Source: Mycobacterium yunnanensis
GTDB taxonomy: Bacteria; Actinomycetota; Actinomycetes; Mycobacteriales; Mycobacteriaceae
Direction: 5' to 3'
NCBI RefSeq assembly: GCF_025823185.1
Contig: NZ_JACKVK010000003.1
Location: 248,001-312,000, forward strand
Length of the DNA stretch: 64,000 bases
In this document: positions 54,543 through 61,827 of the stretch, piece by piece
How the letters are laid out: each line of letters opens with the position of its first letter
Position numbering within the stretch: position 1 is the first letter of the stretch
Program-made: the position numbers and the translations under genes
The notes under the pieces: generated by a model
The model's input: only the letters and a program-made list of their open reading frames with translations
Told to the model about the DNA's origin: nothing
Databases searched by the model: none

Positions 54543-54624
54543 TCGGACGGCGTCCGACGTACCGCCGGGGTTGACGCGGACCGCCGCCTGGCCAAGACTC
54601 ACCGCTACGCGCAATAGTTGCGCG
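54543..54624 (+). promoter_or_regulatory. cbtB promoter with two palindromes
   Basis: A -35-like TTGACG (54571-54576), a 17-base spacer and AAGACT (54594-54599) form a plausible promoter. The palindrome TCGGACG-G-CGTCCGA (54543-54557) lies just upstream, and CGCGCAA-TAG-TTGCGCG (54608-54624) lies at or just after the start of transcription. No B12-box is present, so regulation is more likely by a protein than by a cobalamin riboswitch. Confidence 0.5.
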
Positions 54625-54654
54625 ATGGAACTATCTCACTCAGGAGGACCGGAG

Positions 54655-54882
54655 ATGACTGCTTCCCACGAGTCGGCGGCGCGCTGGAGCGACGCCATCG
54701 AGACCCCGGACGGCACGGTGGTCGGCACGGCGCTGTGGCTGACCGGGACGACGGTGCTCGCCTTGATCGCCTATTACTTCTTGGGCTACGACCAGGGTGC
54801 GGTGTCGGTGTTCGGCGCGGACACCCACGTGCACGAGTTCGTCCACGACGCCCGGCACCTGCTGGGTTTCCCCTGCCACTGA
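54655..54882 (+). CDS. cbtB: Cobalt transporter subunit CbtB
   Basis: A 75-residue protein with one membrane helix (VGTALWLTGTTVLALIAYYF) and the CbtB histidine motif at its C-terminus (HVHEFVHDARHLLGFPCH). CbtAB is a predicted cobalt uptake system, normally tied to B12 synthesis. Here it faces a cobalt nitrile hydratase operon, so it most likely supplies that enzyme. The ATG at 54655 has GGAGG eight bases upstream; an ATG at 54625 is less likely. CbtA follows after 12 bases. Confidence 0.88.
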   Translation: MTASHESAARWSDAIETPDGTVVGTALWLTGTTVLALIAYYFLGYDQGAVSVFGADTHVHEFVHDARHLLGFPCH

Positions 54883-54894
54883 ACGGGATTCGAC

Positions 54895-55707
54895 ATGGAG
54901 AAGAAGTACATCGGTTTCGGGGTGGGATCGGGCCTGATCGCGGGGCTGGCCTCGTTCGGCTACGCACGCCTGGAGATCTCGCCGCTGATCGAGGAGGCCA
55001 TCGGCTACGAGGAGGGTCGTGCCCATGCCGAGTCGTCGCTGACCGGTGAACACGGTCACGAACACGAGGTCTTCACGAGGGCGCTGCAGGAGAACGTCGG
55101 CGCCGGGGTGGGCACCCTGGTCTTCGGATTGGTGATGGGGGCGCTGTTCGCGGTGGCCTTCAGCGTCCTCCTGGCTGCGCTGCGTCGGCGCGGTGTGGCG
55201 GTCGACCCCCGAGCGGCGGCGGTTCTGCTCGCGGCCGTCGCCTTCGTGTCGACCACGCTTGTCCCGGCACTGGCCTACCCGCCCAATCCGCCCGGCGTCG
55301 GCCTCGAGGACACCATCGGGGACCGCACCAGCGCGTATTTGACCGTCGTCGTGGCGTCCGTGACGCTGGCGACGGTCGCCGTCGCCGTCGGCTTGCGACT
55401 GGTGCCAAGAGTCGGGGGCTGGACGTCCGGGATCCTCGCGACGGTGGGCTACCTCGCGGCCACGGCGACGGTCGTCATGCTGATGCCCTCCTTCCACGAG
55501 GTGCCAGGACCCATGACCGGGCCCGGGGGCGACATCGTGTTCGCGGGATTTCCCGCAGAGGTGTTGAGCGAGTTCAGAATCGACTCCCTGCTGGCCCAGG
55601 CCATCCTGTGGTTCGTCATCGCCTCGGGCTTCGTGGTGATGCTGCCCCGCGCGGTGCGCCTGGGTGCGGCTCGACCGTTGGCAGGAGCACTGCATGGCGA
55701 CCGTTGA
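54895..55707 (+). CDS. cbtA: Cobalt transporter subunit CbtA
   Basis: A 270-residue protein with about six membrane helices of the CbtA family (YIGFGVGSGLIAGLASFGYA at the N-terminus, ALAYPPNPPGVG in the middle). A His/Glu-rich loop (TGEHGHEHEVF) near residue 55 may bind the metal. It works with CbtB in cobalt uptake at the inner membrane. The amidase ATG lies 14 bases inside its 3' end, tying cobalt uptake and amide hydrolysis into one transcript. Confidence 0.9.
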   Translation: MEKKYIGFGVGSGLIAGLASFGYARLEISPLIEEAIGYEEGRAHAESSLTGEHGHEHEVFTRALQENVGAGVGTLVFGLVMGALFAVAFSVLLAALRRRGVAVDPRAAAVLLAAVAFVSTTLVPALAYPPNPPGVGLEDTIGDRTSAYLTVVVASVTLATVAVAVGLRLVPRVGGWTSGILATVGYLAATATVVMLMPSFHEVPGPMTGPGGDIVFAGFPAEVLSEFRIDSLLAQAILWFVIASGFVVMLPRAVRLGAARPLAGALHGDR

Positions 55708-56689
55708 GTTCGCGCCGACCCCCGAGCAGTACGTCTGGACGTTCGGGGGAGCCGAGCCGGTCATGGAGGTGGCGCCGGGCACGGTGCTCAGGCTGTGGAC
55801 CGAGGACGCGTTCGCCGGTCGCGTCACCTCGAGCGCCGACAAGCCCAGCGAGGTGCTCAACCCCAAGGAGCTCAACCCCCAGACCGGTCCGTTCTACGTC
55901 ACCGGCGCCGAGCCGGGCGACACCCTGGCACTGCACGTGGTGGCGTTGGAGCCCGCGCGAGACTGGGCGGCGTCGACCACCATTCCGCTCTTCGGCGCCC
56001 TGACCGGAACCGACCGGACCGCCGGCCTGCAACCGCCGCTGCCCGAGTTGACGTGGATCTATCAGGTCGACCGGGCGGCGGGGCACGCCACGTTCGTCGG
56101 CCACGAGACCGACTTCACCATGACGATGCCGCTGGCGCCGATGCTGGGTACCGTCGGCGTCGCACCGGCGCTGCGCGAGGTGCGCACGACGTTGGTGCCG
56201 GACTACTTCGGCGGCAACATGGACACCCCGGAGTTGCGGACCGGAACCACGGTCTATCTCGGCGTCAACGTCGACGGTGCGTTGTTCTCCGTCGGGGACG
56301 GGCACTACCGCCAGGGCGAGGGCGAGACGTGTGGCACCGCGCTCGAGGGCGCGATGAACGTGACGATCGTCGTCGACTTGATCAAGGGCGGCGCGCCCGC
56401 CTGGCCCCGGCTCGAACACGACGACGCCCTGCTGACCGTCGGCTCCGCACGGCCGCTGGAGGACGCGTGGCGCTGTTCGCAGGTGGAGATGGTGCGGTGG
56501 CTGACCGAGTTGTACGGTCTGGGCCCGATGGATGCCTACCAGGTGTGCAGCCAGCTGTGTCAGTCCCCGCTGGCCAACGTCGTCGACGTCAACTACAGCG
56601 CGGTGACCAAGATCGCGAAGTCGCTACTGCCGCAATCGGATCCGTACTCGGGTACGCACGCGCGGCTACGGGCGCTCGCTCCGATCTAA
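55694..56689 (+). CDS. Acetamidase/formamidase family amidase (FmdA/AmdA)
   Basis: A 331-residue amidase of the FmdA_AmdA family (PGDTLALHVVALEP, PLAPMLGTVGVAP, YFGGNMDTPELRTGTTVYLGV, GDGHYRQGEGETCGTALEG). It would hydrolyse the amide made by the nitrile hydratase to acid and ammonia. It is not of the amidase-signature type usually found next to cobalt nitrile hydratases. The ATG at 55694 has AGGAG six bases before it and overlaps cbtA. It ends 4 bp into the convergent aldolase gene. Confidence 0.92.
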   Translation: MATVEFAPTPEQYVWTFGGAEPVMEVAPGTVLRLWTEDAFAGRVTSSADKPSEVLNPKELNPQTGPFYVTGAEPGDTLALHVVALEPARDWAASTTIPLFGALTGTDRTAGLQPPLPELTWIYQVDRAAGHATFVGHETDFTMTMPLAPMLGTVGVAPALREVRTTLVPDYFGGNMDTPELRTGTTVYLGVNVDGALFSVGDGHYRQGEGETCGTALEGAMNVTIVVDLIKGGAPAWPRLEHDDALLTVGSARPLEDAWRCSQVEMVRWLTELYGLGPMDAYQVCSQLCQSPLANVVDVNYSAVTKIAKSLLPQSDPYSGTHARLRALAPI

Positions 56690-57339
56690 GTGGACGCCGA
56701 CTGCTGCCCGTAACCCGAGAGCCGGCGGCCGACCTCGGTGATCTCCTCTGCGGAGAGCACCCGCACCGGGGCGCCGCTGGCCATCGCGCGCAGCTGGACG
56801 TCGCACACGTACTCCAGGTAGGCCACCATGCTCAGCACCTTGGGCAGCGCCGCTCCGACGAGGACGGCGCCGTGGTTGCCCATCAGCGCGGCCGTCCGGT
56901 CGCGCAAGGCCGCGACGACGTTGTCGGCCAGCTGGGGGGTGCCGAACGTGGCGTACGGCGCCACTCGGACCGCGCCCCCGAAGAGAGCCGAATAGTAGTG
57001 CGAGGCAGGCACTTCGTCGACGACGGTGGACAGCGCCGTCGACGCCGGGCCATGCGTGTGCACCACGGCGGTGTGGCTCGACTCGCGGTACACGGCCAGG
57101 TGCAGCGCGAGCTCACTGGACGGTTCCAGGACCGCGTCGACCGGCCGGCCGTCGAGGTCGTGGATGCCGACGTCACCGGGCGCCATCGCCTCGTAGTCGA
57201 CGCCGCTGGGTGAGATCACGACCAGGTCGTCGACCCGGATCGAGACGTTGCCCGCGGTGCCGACCACCAGACCGGAGCGGCTCAACGACAGGCAGGATTC
57301 CACGACCTGCCTGCGCTCGGATTCCAGACGGAGGCTCAT
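56686..57339 (-). CDS. Class II aldolase (fuculose-1-phosphate aldolase-like)
   Basis: A 217-residue class II aldolase/adducin-family enzyme. Substrate-binding GTAGNVSIRV and SPSGVDYEAM, Zn ligands in HTHGPAS and NHGAVLVG, and the catalytic Glu in PSSELALH are present. It would cleave a ketose 1-phosphate to dihydroxyacetone phosphate and an aldehyde. It is last in a DeoR-controlled operon behind a dehydrogenase and a kinase, with a 4-bp overlap to the former. L-fuculose, L-rhamnulose, ribulose and tetrulose phosphates are all possible substrates. Confidence 0.88.
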   Translation of the reverse strand: MSLRLESERRQVVESCLSLSRSGLVVGTAGNVSIRVDDLVVISPSGVDYEAMAPGDVGIHDLDGRPVDAVLEPSSELALHLAVYRESSHTAVVHTHGPASTALSTVVDEVPASHYYSALFGGAVRVAPYATFGTPQLADNVVAALRDRTAALMGNHGAVLVGAALPKVLSMVAYLEYVCDVQLRAMASGAPVRVLSAEEITEVGRRLSGYGQQSAST

Positions 57340-58373
57340 GGTTCGAGGATGTACTTCGAACCGCGGCCTGCCGCCATGTCTTCCAGGCTCGGCACCAGTT
57401 GGTCGAGCGGGCGGCGTTCGGTGACCAGCATCGACCCGTCGACCTTGCGGCTGGCCAACAGTTCGACGGCGGTGCGCACGTAGTTCGGCGTGTGGTGGAA
57501 GACGCCCTTGAGCGTGTACTCCTCGTAGTGCATCGCGCTGGAGTCGACCGAGAACGGTGCGCCCTTGGGAGTGCCGCCGAACAGCACCGCGGTGGCACCG
57601 GGCCGCAATGTGCGGACGGTCTGCTCCCAGACCTGCGGCAGGCCAACGGCTTCGATGCCGACGTCGGCGCCGCGTCCGTGTGGCGTGCGCGACTTGATGA
57701 GCGCGACGCGGTCTTCGAAGTCGCCGGTGTCGGACAGGTCGACGACGTCCACCGCGCCGGCGAGCTTCGCCTGTTCGAGCCGCCACGGGGACTGGTCGAC
57801 GGAGATGACGTTCGCCCCGCGCAGCGTGGCGAGGCGCGCGAACATCAGGCCGATGGGCCCGGCCCCGTGGACCACCACGGTGTCACCCAATTCGATGCCG
57901 GTCTCGGCCATTCCGTGCACGACGGTGGCCAGAGGTTCCAACGGGGCGGCGTCGGCGAAGTCGAGGTCGTCGGGCAGCTTGTAGGTGTTGCGGGCGACGA
58001 TCGCGGCGGGAATCACCACCTCCTCGGCGAAGGCGCCGTTGAGGAATTCGAGGTTCTCGCACAAACTCTCGCGATTGCGGATGCACGCCCAGCAGTACCC
58101 GCATGGCACGGTGTTGGCCGCGGTGACGCGGTCGCCCACGGCGAACTGGTCGACGCCGTCCCCGACGGCGGTGATGACGCCGGCGAACTCGTGGCCGAAA
58201 CGGGCTGGCAGCGTGGGGAAGAGCTTCGGGTGCCCGCGCCGGAACGACTTGAGGTCGGTGCCGCACGTCGCGGCGGCGCGGACCTCCACCAGCACCTCAC
58301 CCGGTGCGGGCTCGGTGGACGCGACGTCCTCCAGCCGCAATTCGCCTGGCCCGTAGAACATGGCCGCTCTCAT
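57336..58373 (-). CDS. Zinc-dependent alcohol/polyol dehydrogenase
   Basis: A 345-residue medium-chain dehydrogenase. The catalytic zinc site is CGTDLKSF and GHEFAGVI; the structural zinc site has the cysteines of PCGYCWACIRNRESLC; the NAD(P) fold has VVHGAGPIGLMFARLA. Such enzymes oxidise sugar alcohols to ketoses. Start and stop overlaps tie it to the kinase and aldolase, which fits the middle step of a polyol route. Confidence 0.9.
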   Translation of the reverse strand: MRAAMFYGPGELRLEDVASTEPAPGEVLVEVRAAATCGTDLKSFRRGHPKLFPTLPARFGHEFAGVITAVGDGVDQFAVGDRVTAANTVPCGYCWACIRNRESLCENLEFLNGAFAEEVVIPAAIVARNTYKLPDDLDFADAAPLEPLATVVHGMAETGIELGDTVVVHGAGPIGLMFARLATLRGANVISVDQSPWRLEQAKLAGAVDVVDLSDTGDFEDRVALIKSRTPHGRGADVGIEAVGLPQVWEQTVRTLRPGATAVLFGGTPKGAPFSVDSSAMHYEEYTLKGVFHHTPNYVRTAVELLASRKVDGSMLVTERRPLDQLVPSLEDMAAGRGSKYILEP

Positions 58374-59881
58374 CGTTGGTCTCCTAGCGATAGGTCGTGC
58401 AGGTCGTGAAGCAGGTCTCTGGTGGTGGAGTAGAGGCGGGTGTAGACCGTCCGCAGGTCGGCATAGGCCTTGGCTGCCCACGGCCGCGGTTCGACGACGG
58501 CGTCGGTGCTGGCCAGTGCAGCCGCGGCCTCGGGCAGCGAGGCGTACTCGCCGATCGCGGTCAGCGCGATGGCGGCCGCGCCGAGGGCACTGACTTCGCC
58601 GGCGGCGCGCACCTCCAACGGTCGGTCGAAGACGTCGGCGAGGATCTGCGTCCACAGCGCGCTGCGCGCCCCGCCGCCCATCGCACGCAGCACCTCGACG
58701 CGTTCTCCGCGGGCGGCCTCCAAACCGTCGAGCTGCGAGCGCAATTCGAACGCGATGCCTTCGAGCAGTGAACGGTAGAAGTGCGCGCGGGTGTGACAAC
58801 CCTGCCAGCCCACCGTCACCCCGGAGGCCTGGCTGTCCCAGTGTGGCGTTTGCGCGGCGTTCCAGTACGGCAGGGTCAGCAGGCGCTCGCTGCCGATCGG
58901 GAGTTCGGCGGCGTCGCGCTCGAGCGCCGGATCCGGCGCGCCGCCCAAGTCCGGATCGCCGAACCGTTGGCGGAACCACGTCGAGAGATACGTGCCCGAC
59001 GAGCTGAACGTCTCGACGGTGGTCTGCCCCGGCATCGCCGAGATCATCGACCGGTACGCCCGCGCCGGAAGGTACGCGGTGGTCTCGCTGCCGATCACCA
59101 CGGCGGTGCCCAGCACGAGGTAGGCGCTGCCCGGATCCGTCACGCCGAGGCCAAGGCCAGCCGTCTGGCCGTCCCCGGTGCCGGCGATCACCGCGACGTC
59201 GGGACCCAGACCCCACCCGTCGGCGACCTCGGCGCGCAGCGGCCCGAGCGGTGTGCCGGTGGGCACCAGATCGGGCAGTTGGTCGCGGCGCACCCCGGCC
59301 AGCTCGAGCAATTCCTCGGAGTAGTCACCGGTGGCCTGGTCCACCAGCGCCAGGGGGTCGACCGAGGCGGTGCTCGACGTCCAACGACCGGTCATGGCGT
59401 GCACCAGATAGGTGTGCACGTCGGCGATGTGCGCGCTGCGGGAGAGTGTTTCGGGCTCGTGGTCGCGCAACCACAGCAGCTTGTAGAGCCCGGGGGTGAT
59501 GTCGGCGGGCTTGCCGCACAGCAGTTCGACGCGGTCTGTGCCGTAACGCCGCGCTTCGGCGTGCGCGCGGCCGTCCATCCAGAGCATGGCCGGTCGTACC
59601 GGCTCGTCGTCGCTGTCGAGGCAGACGAAGCTCTCGCGCTGATGGGTCACGCAGATGGCGGCGACCGACGCCAGGTCGTCGACGTCGGCGAGGGCTCGTC
59701 GCACCGCGTGATCGGTGGCCGTCCACCAGTCGGGTGCGTGCTGCTCGAACCAGTGTGGGGCGGGGGTCGCGGTGTCGAGGGCGTAGGAGCCAGCCCCGAC
59801 CTCGCGGCCGGTGCGGTCGACGACGATGGCCTTGGCTGCCGTCGTCGAGCAGTCGACGGCGATGACCAGTGGGGAGTTCAC
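58370..59881 (-). CDS. FGGY-family carbohydrate kinase
   Basis: A 503-residue sugar kinase of the xylulokinase-like group. The N-terminal phosphate site is VIAVDCSTTAAKAIVVD, the catalytic base Asp lies in MLWMDGRAHAE, and the second domain has VIAGTGDGQTAGLG and RAMGGGARSALW. It would phosphorylate a ketose for the aldolase downstream. The GTG at 59881 overlaps the DeoR stop. The sequence does not name the sugar. Confidence 0.9.
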   Translation of the reverse strand: MNSPLVIAVDCSTTAAKAIVVDRTGREVGAGSYALDTATPAPHWFEQHAPDWWTATDHAVRRALADVDDLASVAAICVTHQRESFVCLDSDDEPVRPAMLWMDGRAHAEARRYGTDRVELLCGKPADITPGLYKLLWLRDHEPETLSRSAHIADVHTYLVHAMTGRWTSSTASVDPLALVDQATGDYSEELLELAGVRRDQLPDLVPTGTPLGPLRAEVADGWGLGPDVAVIAGTGDGQTAGLGLGVTDPGSAYLVLGTAVVIGSETTAYLPARAYRSMISAMPGQTTVETFSSSGTYLSTWFRQRFGDPDLGGAPDPALERDAAELPIGSERLLTLPYWNAAQTPHWDSQASGVTVGWQGCHTRAHFYRSLLEGIAFELRSQLDGLEAARGERVEVLRAMGGGARSALWTQILADVFDRPLEVRAAGEVSALGAAAIALTAIGEYASLPEAAAALASTDAVVEPRPWAAKAYADLRTVYTRLYSTTRDLLHDLHDLSLGDQR

Positions 59882-60714
59882 GGCAGCACCTCCTCGGATG
59901 GCGTTGCCGTACTCGATCTGACGGCGACCACGACGTTCGCGCCGGCGTCCTCCAGTCGCTGCACGGCGTCGGGTTCGAGACCGTCGTCGACGACGACGGC
60001 GTCGAACTCCTCCACGTCACAGATGCGGTGAACGGCGCGTCGAGTGAACTTGGTGTGGTCGACGAGCAGGACGCTCAACTCGGCGCTCTCGATGAAGGCG
60101 CGCTTCAGATCTGCTGCGGCACTTGACGGATGGAAGCACATACCGCGGGACACGGCGGGCACCGACATGAACAGGACGTCGTAGTGCATGTCGCGCAACG
60201 TCCGGACCGACTGCGGGCCGACGAATGACGAGAAGTCCGCCACGTAGTCGCCGCCGACGGCGTTGAGCCGAACATCCGGGTCGGTCGCCAATTCGTTGAT
60301 GGCGGGCAGGAAGTTCGTCACCACGGTCAGCGGCAGGTGCGCGCGAAGGGCGGGCAATATGCGCAGTGCCGTGGTGCTGTCGTCGACCGCGACGGCCTGC
60401 ATGTCGACCCGTCCGACCGCCCACTGGTAGCCGGCCCGGGCCACCGCCTCCTTCTCGGCGACGTTGAGCCCGCGCCGCATCTCGACGCTGCGCTCGAATG
60501 CCTCACTGGGCGGGGCCTCCGCGCCGGAGCGCACCTTGCGCAGCATGCCCTGGGCGTCGAGTTGGTCGAGATCGCGGTGAATGGTCATGGTGCTCACGCC
60601 GAACCGGTCGGCGAGCTCGTCGATGCGGGCGCCGCCACGGGAGGTCACGAACGCCACGATCTCGGAGCGGCGGTGGACGTGACCGCTGATCCGCGGCGAC
60701 TGCGCCATCGCCAT
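59878..60714 (-). CDS. DeoR-family transcriptional repressor
   Basis: A 278-residue DeoR-family regulator with N-terminal helix-turn-helix (ARIDELADRFGVSTMTIHRDLDQL) and C-terminal sugar-phosphate sensor (VDDSTTALRI, VVTNFLPAI, LLVDHTKFTRRA). It is first in the operon and would release its operator when a phosphorylated sugar accumulates. Starts at 60714 and 60708 are possible. The ATG is directly preceded by a run of twelve G on the - strand, which takes the place of the ribosome site and could be length-variable. Confidence 0.9.
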   Translation of the reverse strand: MAMAQSPRISGHVHRRSEIVAFVTSRGGARIDELADRFGVSTMTIHRDLDQLDAQGMLRKVRSGAEAPPSEAFERSVEMRRGLNVAEKEAVARAGYQWAVGRVDMQAVAVDDSTTALRILPALRAHLPLTVVTNFLPAINELATDPDVRLNAVGGDYVADFSSFVGPQSVRTLRDMHYDVLFMSVPAVSRGMCFHPSSAAADLKRAFIESAELSVLLVDHTKFTRRAVHRICDVEEFDAVVVDDGLEPDAVQRLEDAGANVVVAVRSSTATPSEEVLP

Positions 60715-60726
60715 CCCCCCCCCCCC
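60715..60726 (-). repeat. G12 homopolymer against the deoR start codon
   Basis: Twelve C on the + strand (twelve G on the - strand) end directly at the ATG of the DeoR gene. An upstream frame (starts at about 60757 and 60730) enters the tract one frame off the deoR frame. A change to 11 or 14 G would fuse it in frame. Confidence 0.8.
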
Positions 60727-60755
60727 TCATTCGCGTGCGTTCCTGCGAATCTATC

Positions 60756-60796
60756 ACCGAACATCACATCAAAACATCAATTATGTGAGGTTCGGT
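60756..60796. promoter_or_regulatory. Inverted repeat upstream of deoR, likely operator
   Basis: ACCGAACATCACAT (60756-60769) pairs with ATGTGAGGTTCGGT (60783-60796), 13 of 14 positions, around an AT-rich 13-base loop that contains further ACATCA copies. It lies 41-82 bp upstream of the DeoR start and after the lysR stop. AT-rich dyads with half-sites of this sort suit DeoR regulators; use as a lysR terminator is the alternative. Confidence 0.55.
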
Positions 60797-60824
60797 TTGG
60801 GCTGGCGATCCGGCAACGCTGACC

Positions 60825-61712
60825 TCAGTGGCGGTGACGACCGTTCACCAGGGCTCGATGCAGCGCCTGAGTCGCCGGGGAAGCGGGGCGGTCGGCTGCG
60901 ACCATCACGCCCAAGACGTGGCGGGGCGGCGGCTGGGCCAAGTCGACGAGGGCGAGCCTCGGCGCGGCGCCGATGACCGTCGTCGGCAGGAAACACAGCC
61001 CGATCCCGGCGGCGGTGAAGCGGACCGCGGTGTCGACGTCGTTGACTTCCACGCTGATTCGTCGTTGAACGCCGGCTGACCGAAACATCGCGTCCACCAC
61101 TCGTCGGTTGCCCCAGTCGGTCGGAAAGTCGACGAAGGCCCGCGTGGACACGGCGTCGTAGCCGACGTTCTCGGCCGCGGCCAGAGGATCGTCCACCGTG
61201 GTTGCCAGGCCCAGTTGTACGTGGCCGACGGGCGTGCTTTTGACGCCGGGGCGCTCTCCGTCATGCGGCAGGAGCGCGAGGTCGACGAGTCCTTCGGCAA
61301 TGGCCTCGGCATGCTGACCGTCGTTGCCGGGGGTAAGCCGCACGCGCACTTCGACATTCGGGTACCGCTGACGAAACGTCACGAGGGTGGCGGTGAGGTC
61401 GAGGTCGCCGGTCGAGAGCACCGTTCCGAGCGTGACCGTTCCGGTCACGTCTCCCTGGAGGTTGGCCAACTCCTCGTGGGCGACCCGCAGTTGGGCGGTC
61501 ACGGTCCGCGCATGGCGCAGCAGTACCCGGCCGGCCTCGGTCAGTTCCGCGGTCCGGCCGCCGCGAACGAAGAGGGGCTGGCCGACCTCGCGCTCGAGGC
61601 GGCTGACCGCGGCCGACACCGTGGACTGCACCACGTCGACCCGGCTCGCACCCTTGGTGAAGTTGCGCGCCTCGGCCACGGCGACGAAGTACTGGAGCTC
61701 GCGCACGTCCAC
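60825..61712 (-). CDS. LysR-family transcriptional regulator
   Basis: A 295-residue LysR regulator: N-terminal helix-turn-helix (LQYFVAVAEARNFTKGASRV...STVSAAVSRLEREVG) and a C-terminal effector domain (GTVTLGTVLSTGDLDLTATL, GLVDLALLPHDG). The GTG at 61712 fits both the family's N-terminus and a TACCTT -10 box seven bases before it; an ATG at 61748 would add 12 residues. It is divergent from a hydrolase and short-chain dehydrogenase pair, its most probable targets. Confidence 0.9.
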   Translation of the reverse strand: MDVRELQYFVAVAEARNFTKGASRVDVVQSTVSAAVSRLEREVGQPLFVRGGRTAELTEAGRVLLRHARTVTAQLRVAHEELANLQGDVTGTVTLGTVLSTGDLDLTATLVTFRQRYPNVEVRVRLTPGNDGQHAEAIAEGLVDLALLPHDGERPGVKSTPVGHVQLGLATTVDDPLAAAENVGYDAVSTRAFVDFPTDWGNRRVVDAMFRSAGVQRRISVEVNDVDTAVRFTAAGIGLCFLPTTVIGAAPRLALVDLAQPPPRHVLGVMVAADRPASPATQALHRALVNGRHRH

Positions 61713-61760
61713 GAGCCCAAAGGTATCGGAGAAATCGATCGCAGGCATTCGAAACGTTCG

Positions 61761-61800
61761 TTGGACTCGATGACGGTTCCGTGGCGAGATGGAGTCATCG
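61761..61800 (+). promoter_or_regulatory. Divergent promoter region between lysR and hydrolase genes
   Basis: CGATGAC (61768-61774) and GTCATCG (61794-61800) form a 7-bp dyad with a 19-base gap, next to a -35-like TTGGAC (61761-61766). A second small dyad CGAA-ACG-TTCG lies just upstream (61750-61760). One of these could be the LysR site. Confidence 0.35.
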
Positions 61801-61827
61801 GCATCCGGCGATGACAGGAGAGACGAC

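Noticed and set aside
54401..54654. Cobalamin riboswitch before cbtB
   Set aside because: CbtAB genes are often under B12 control, but I find no B12-box-like sequence or matching stems here; the region has protein-type palindromes instead.
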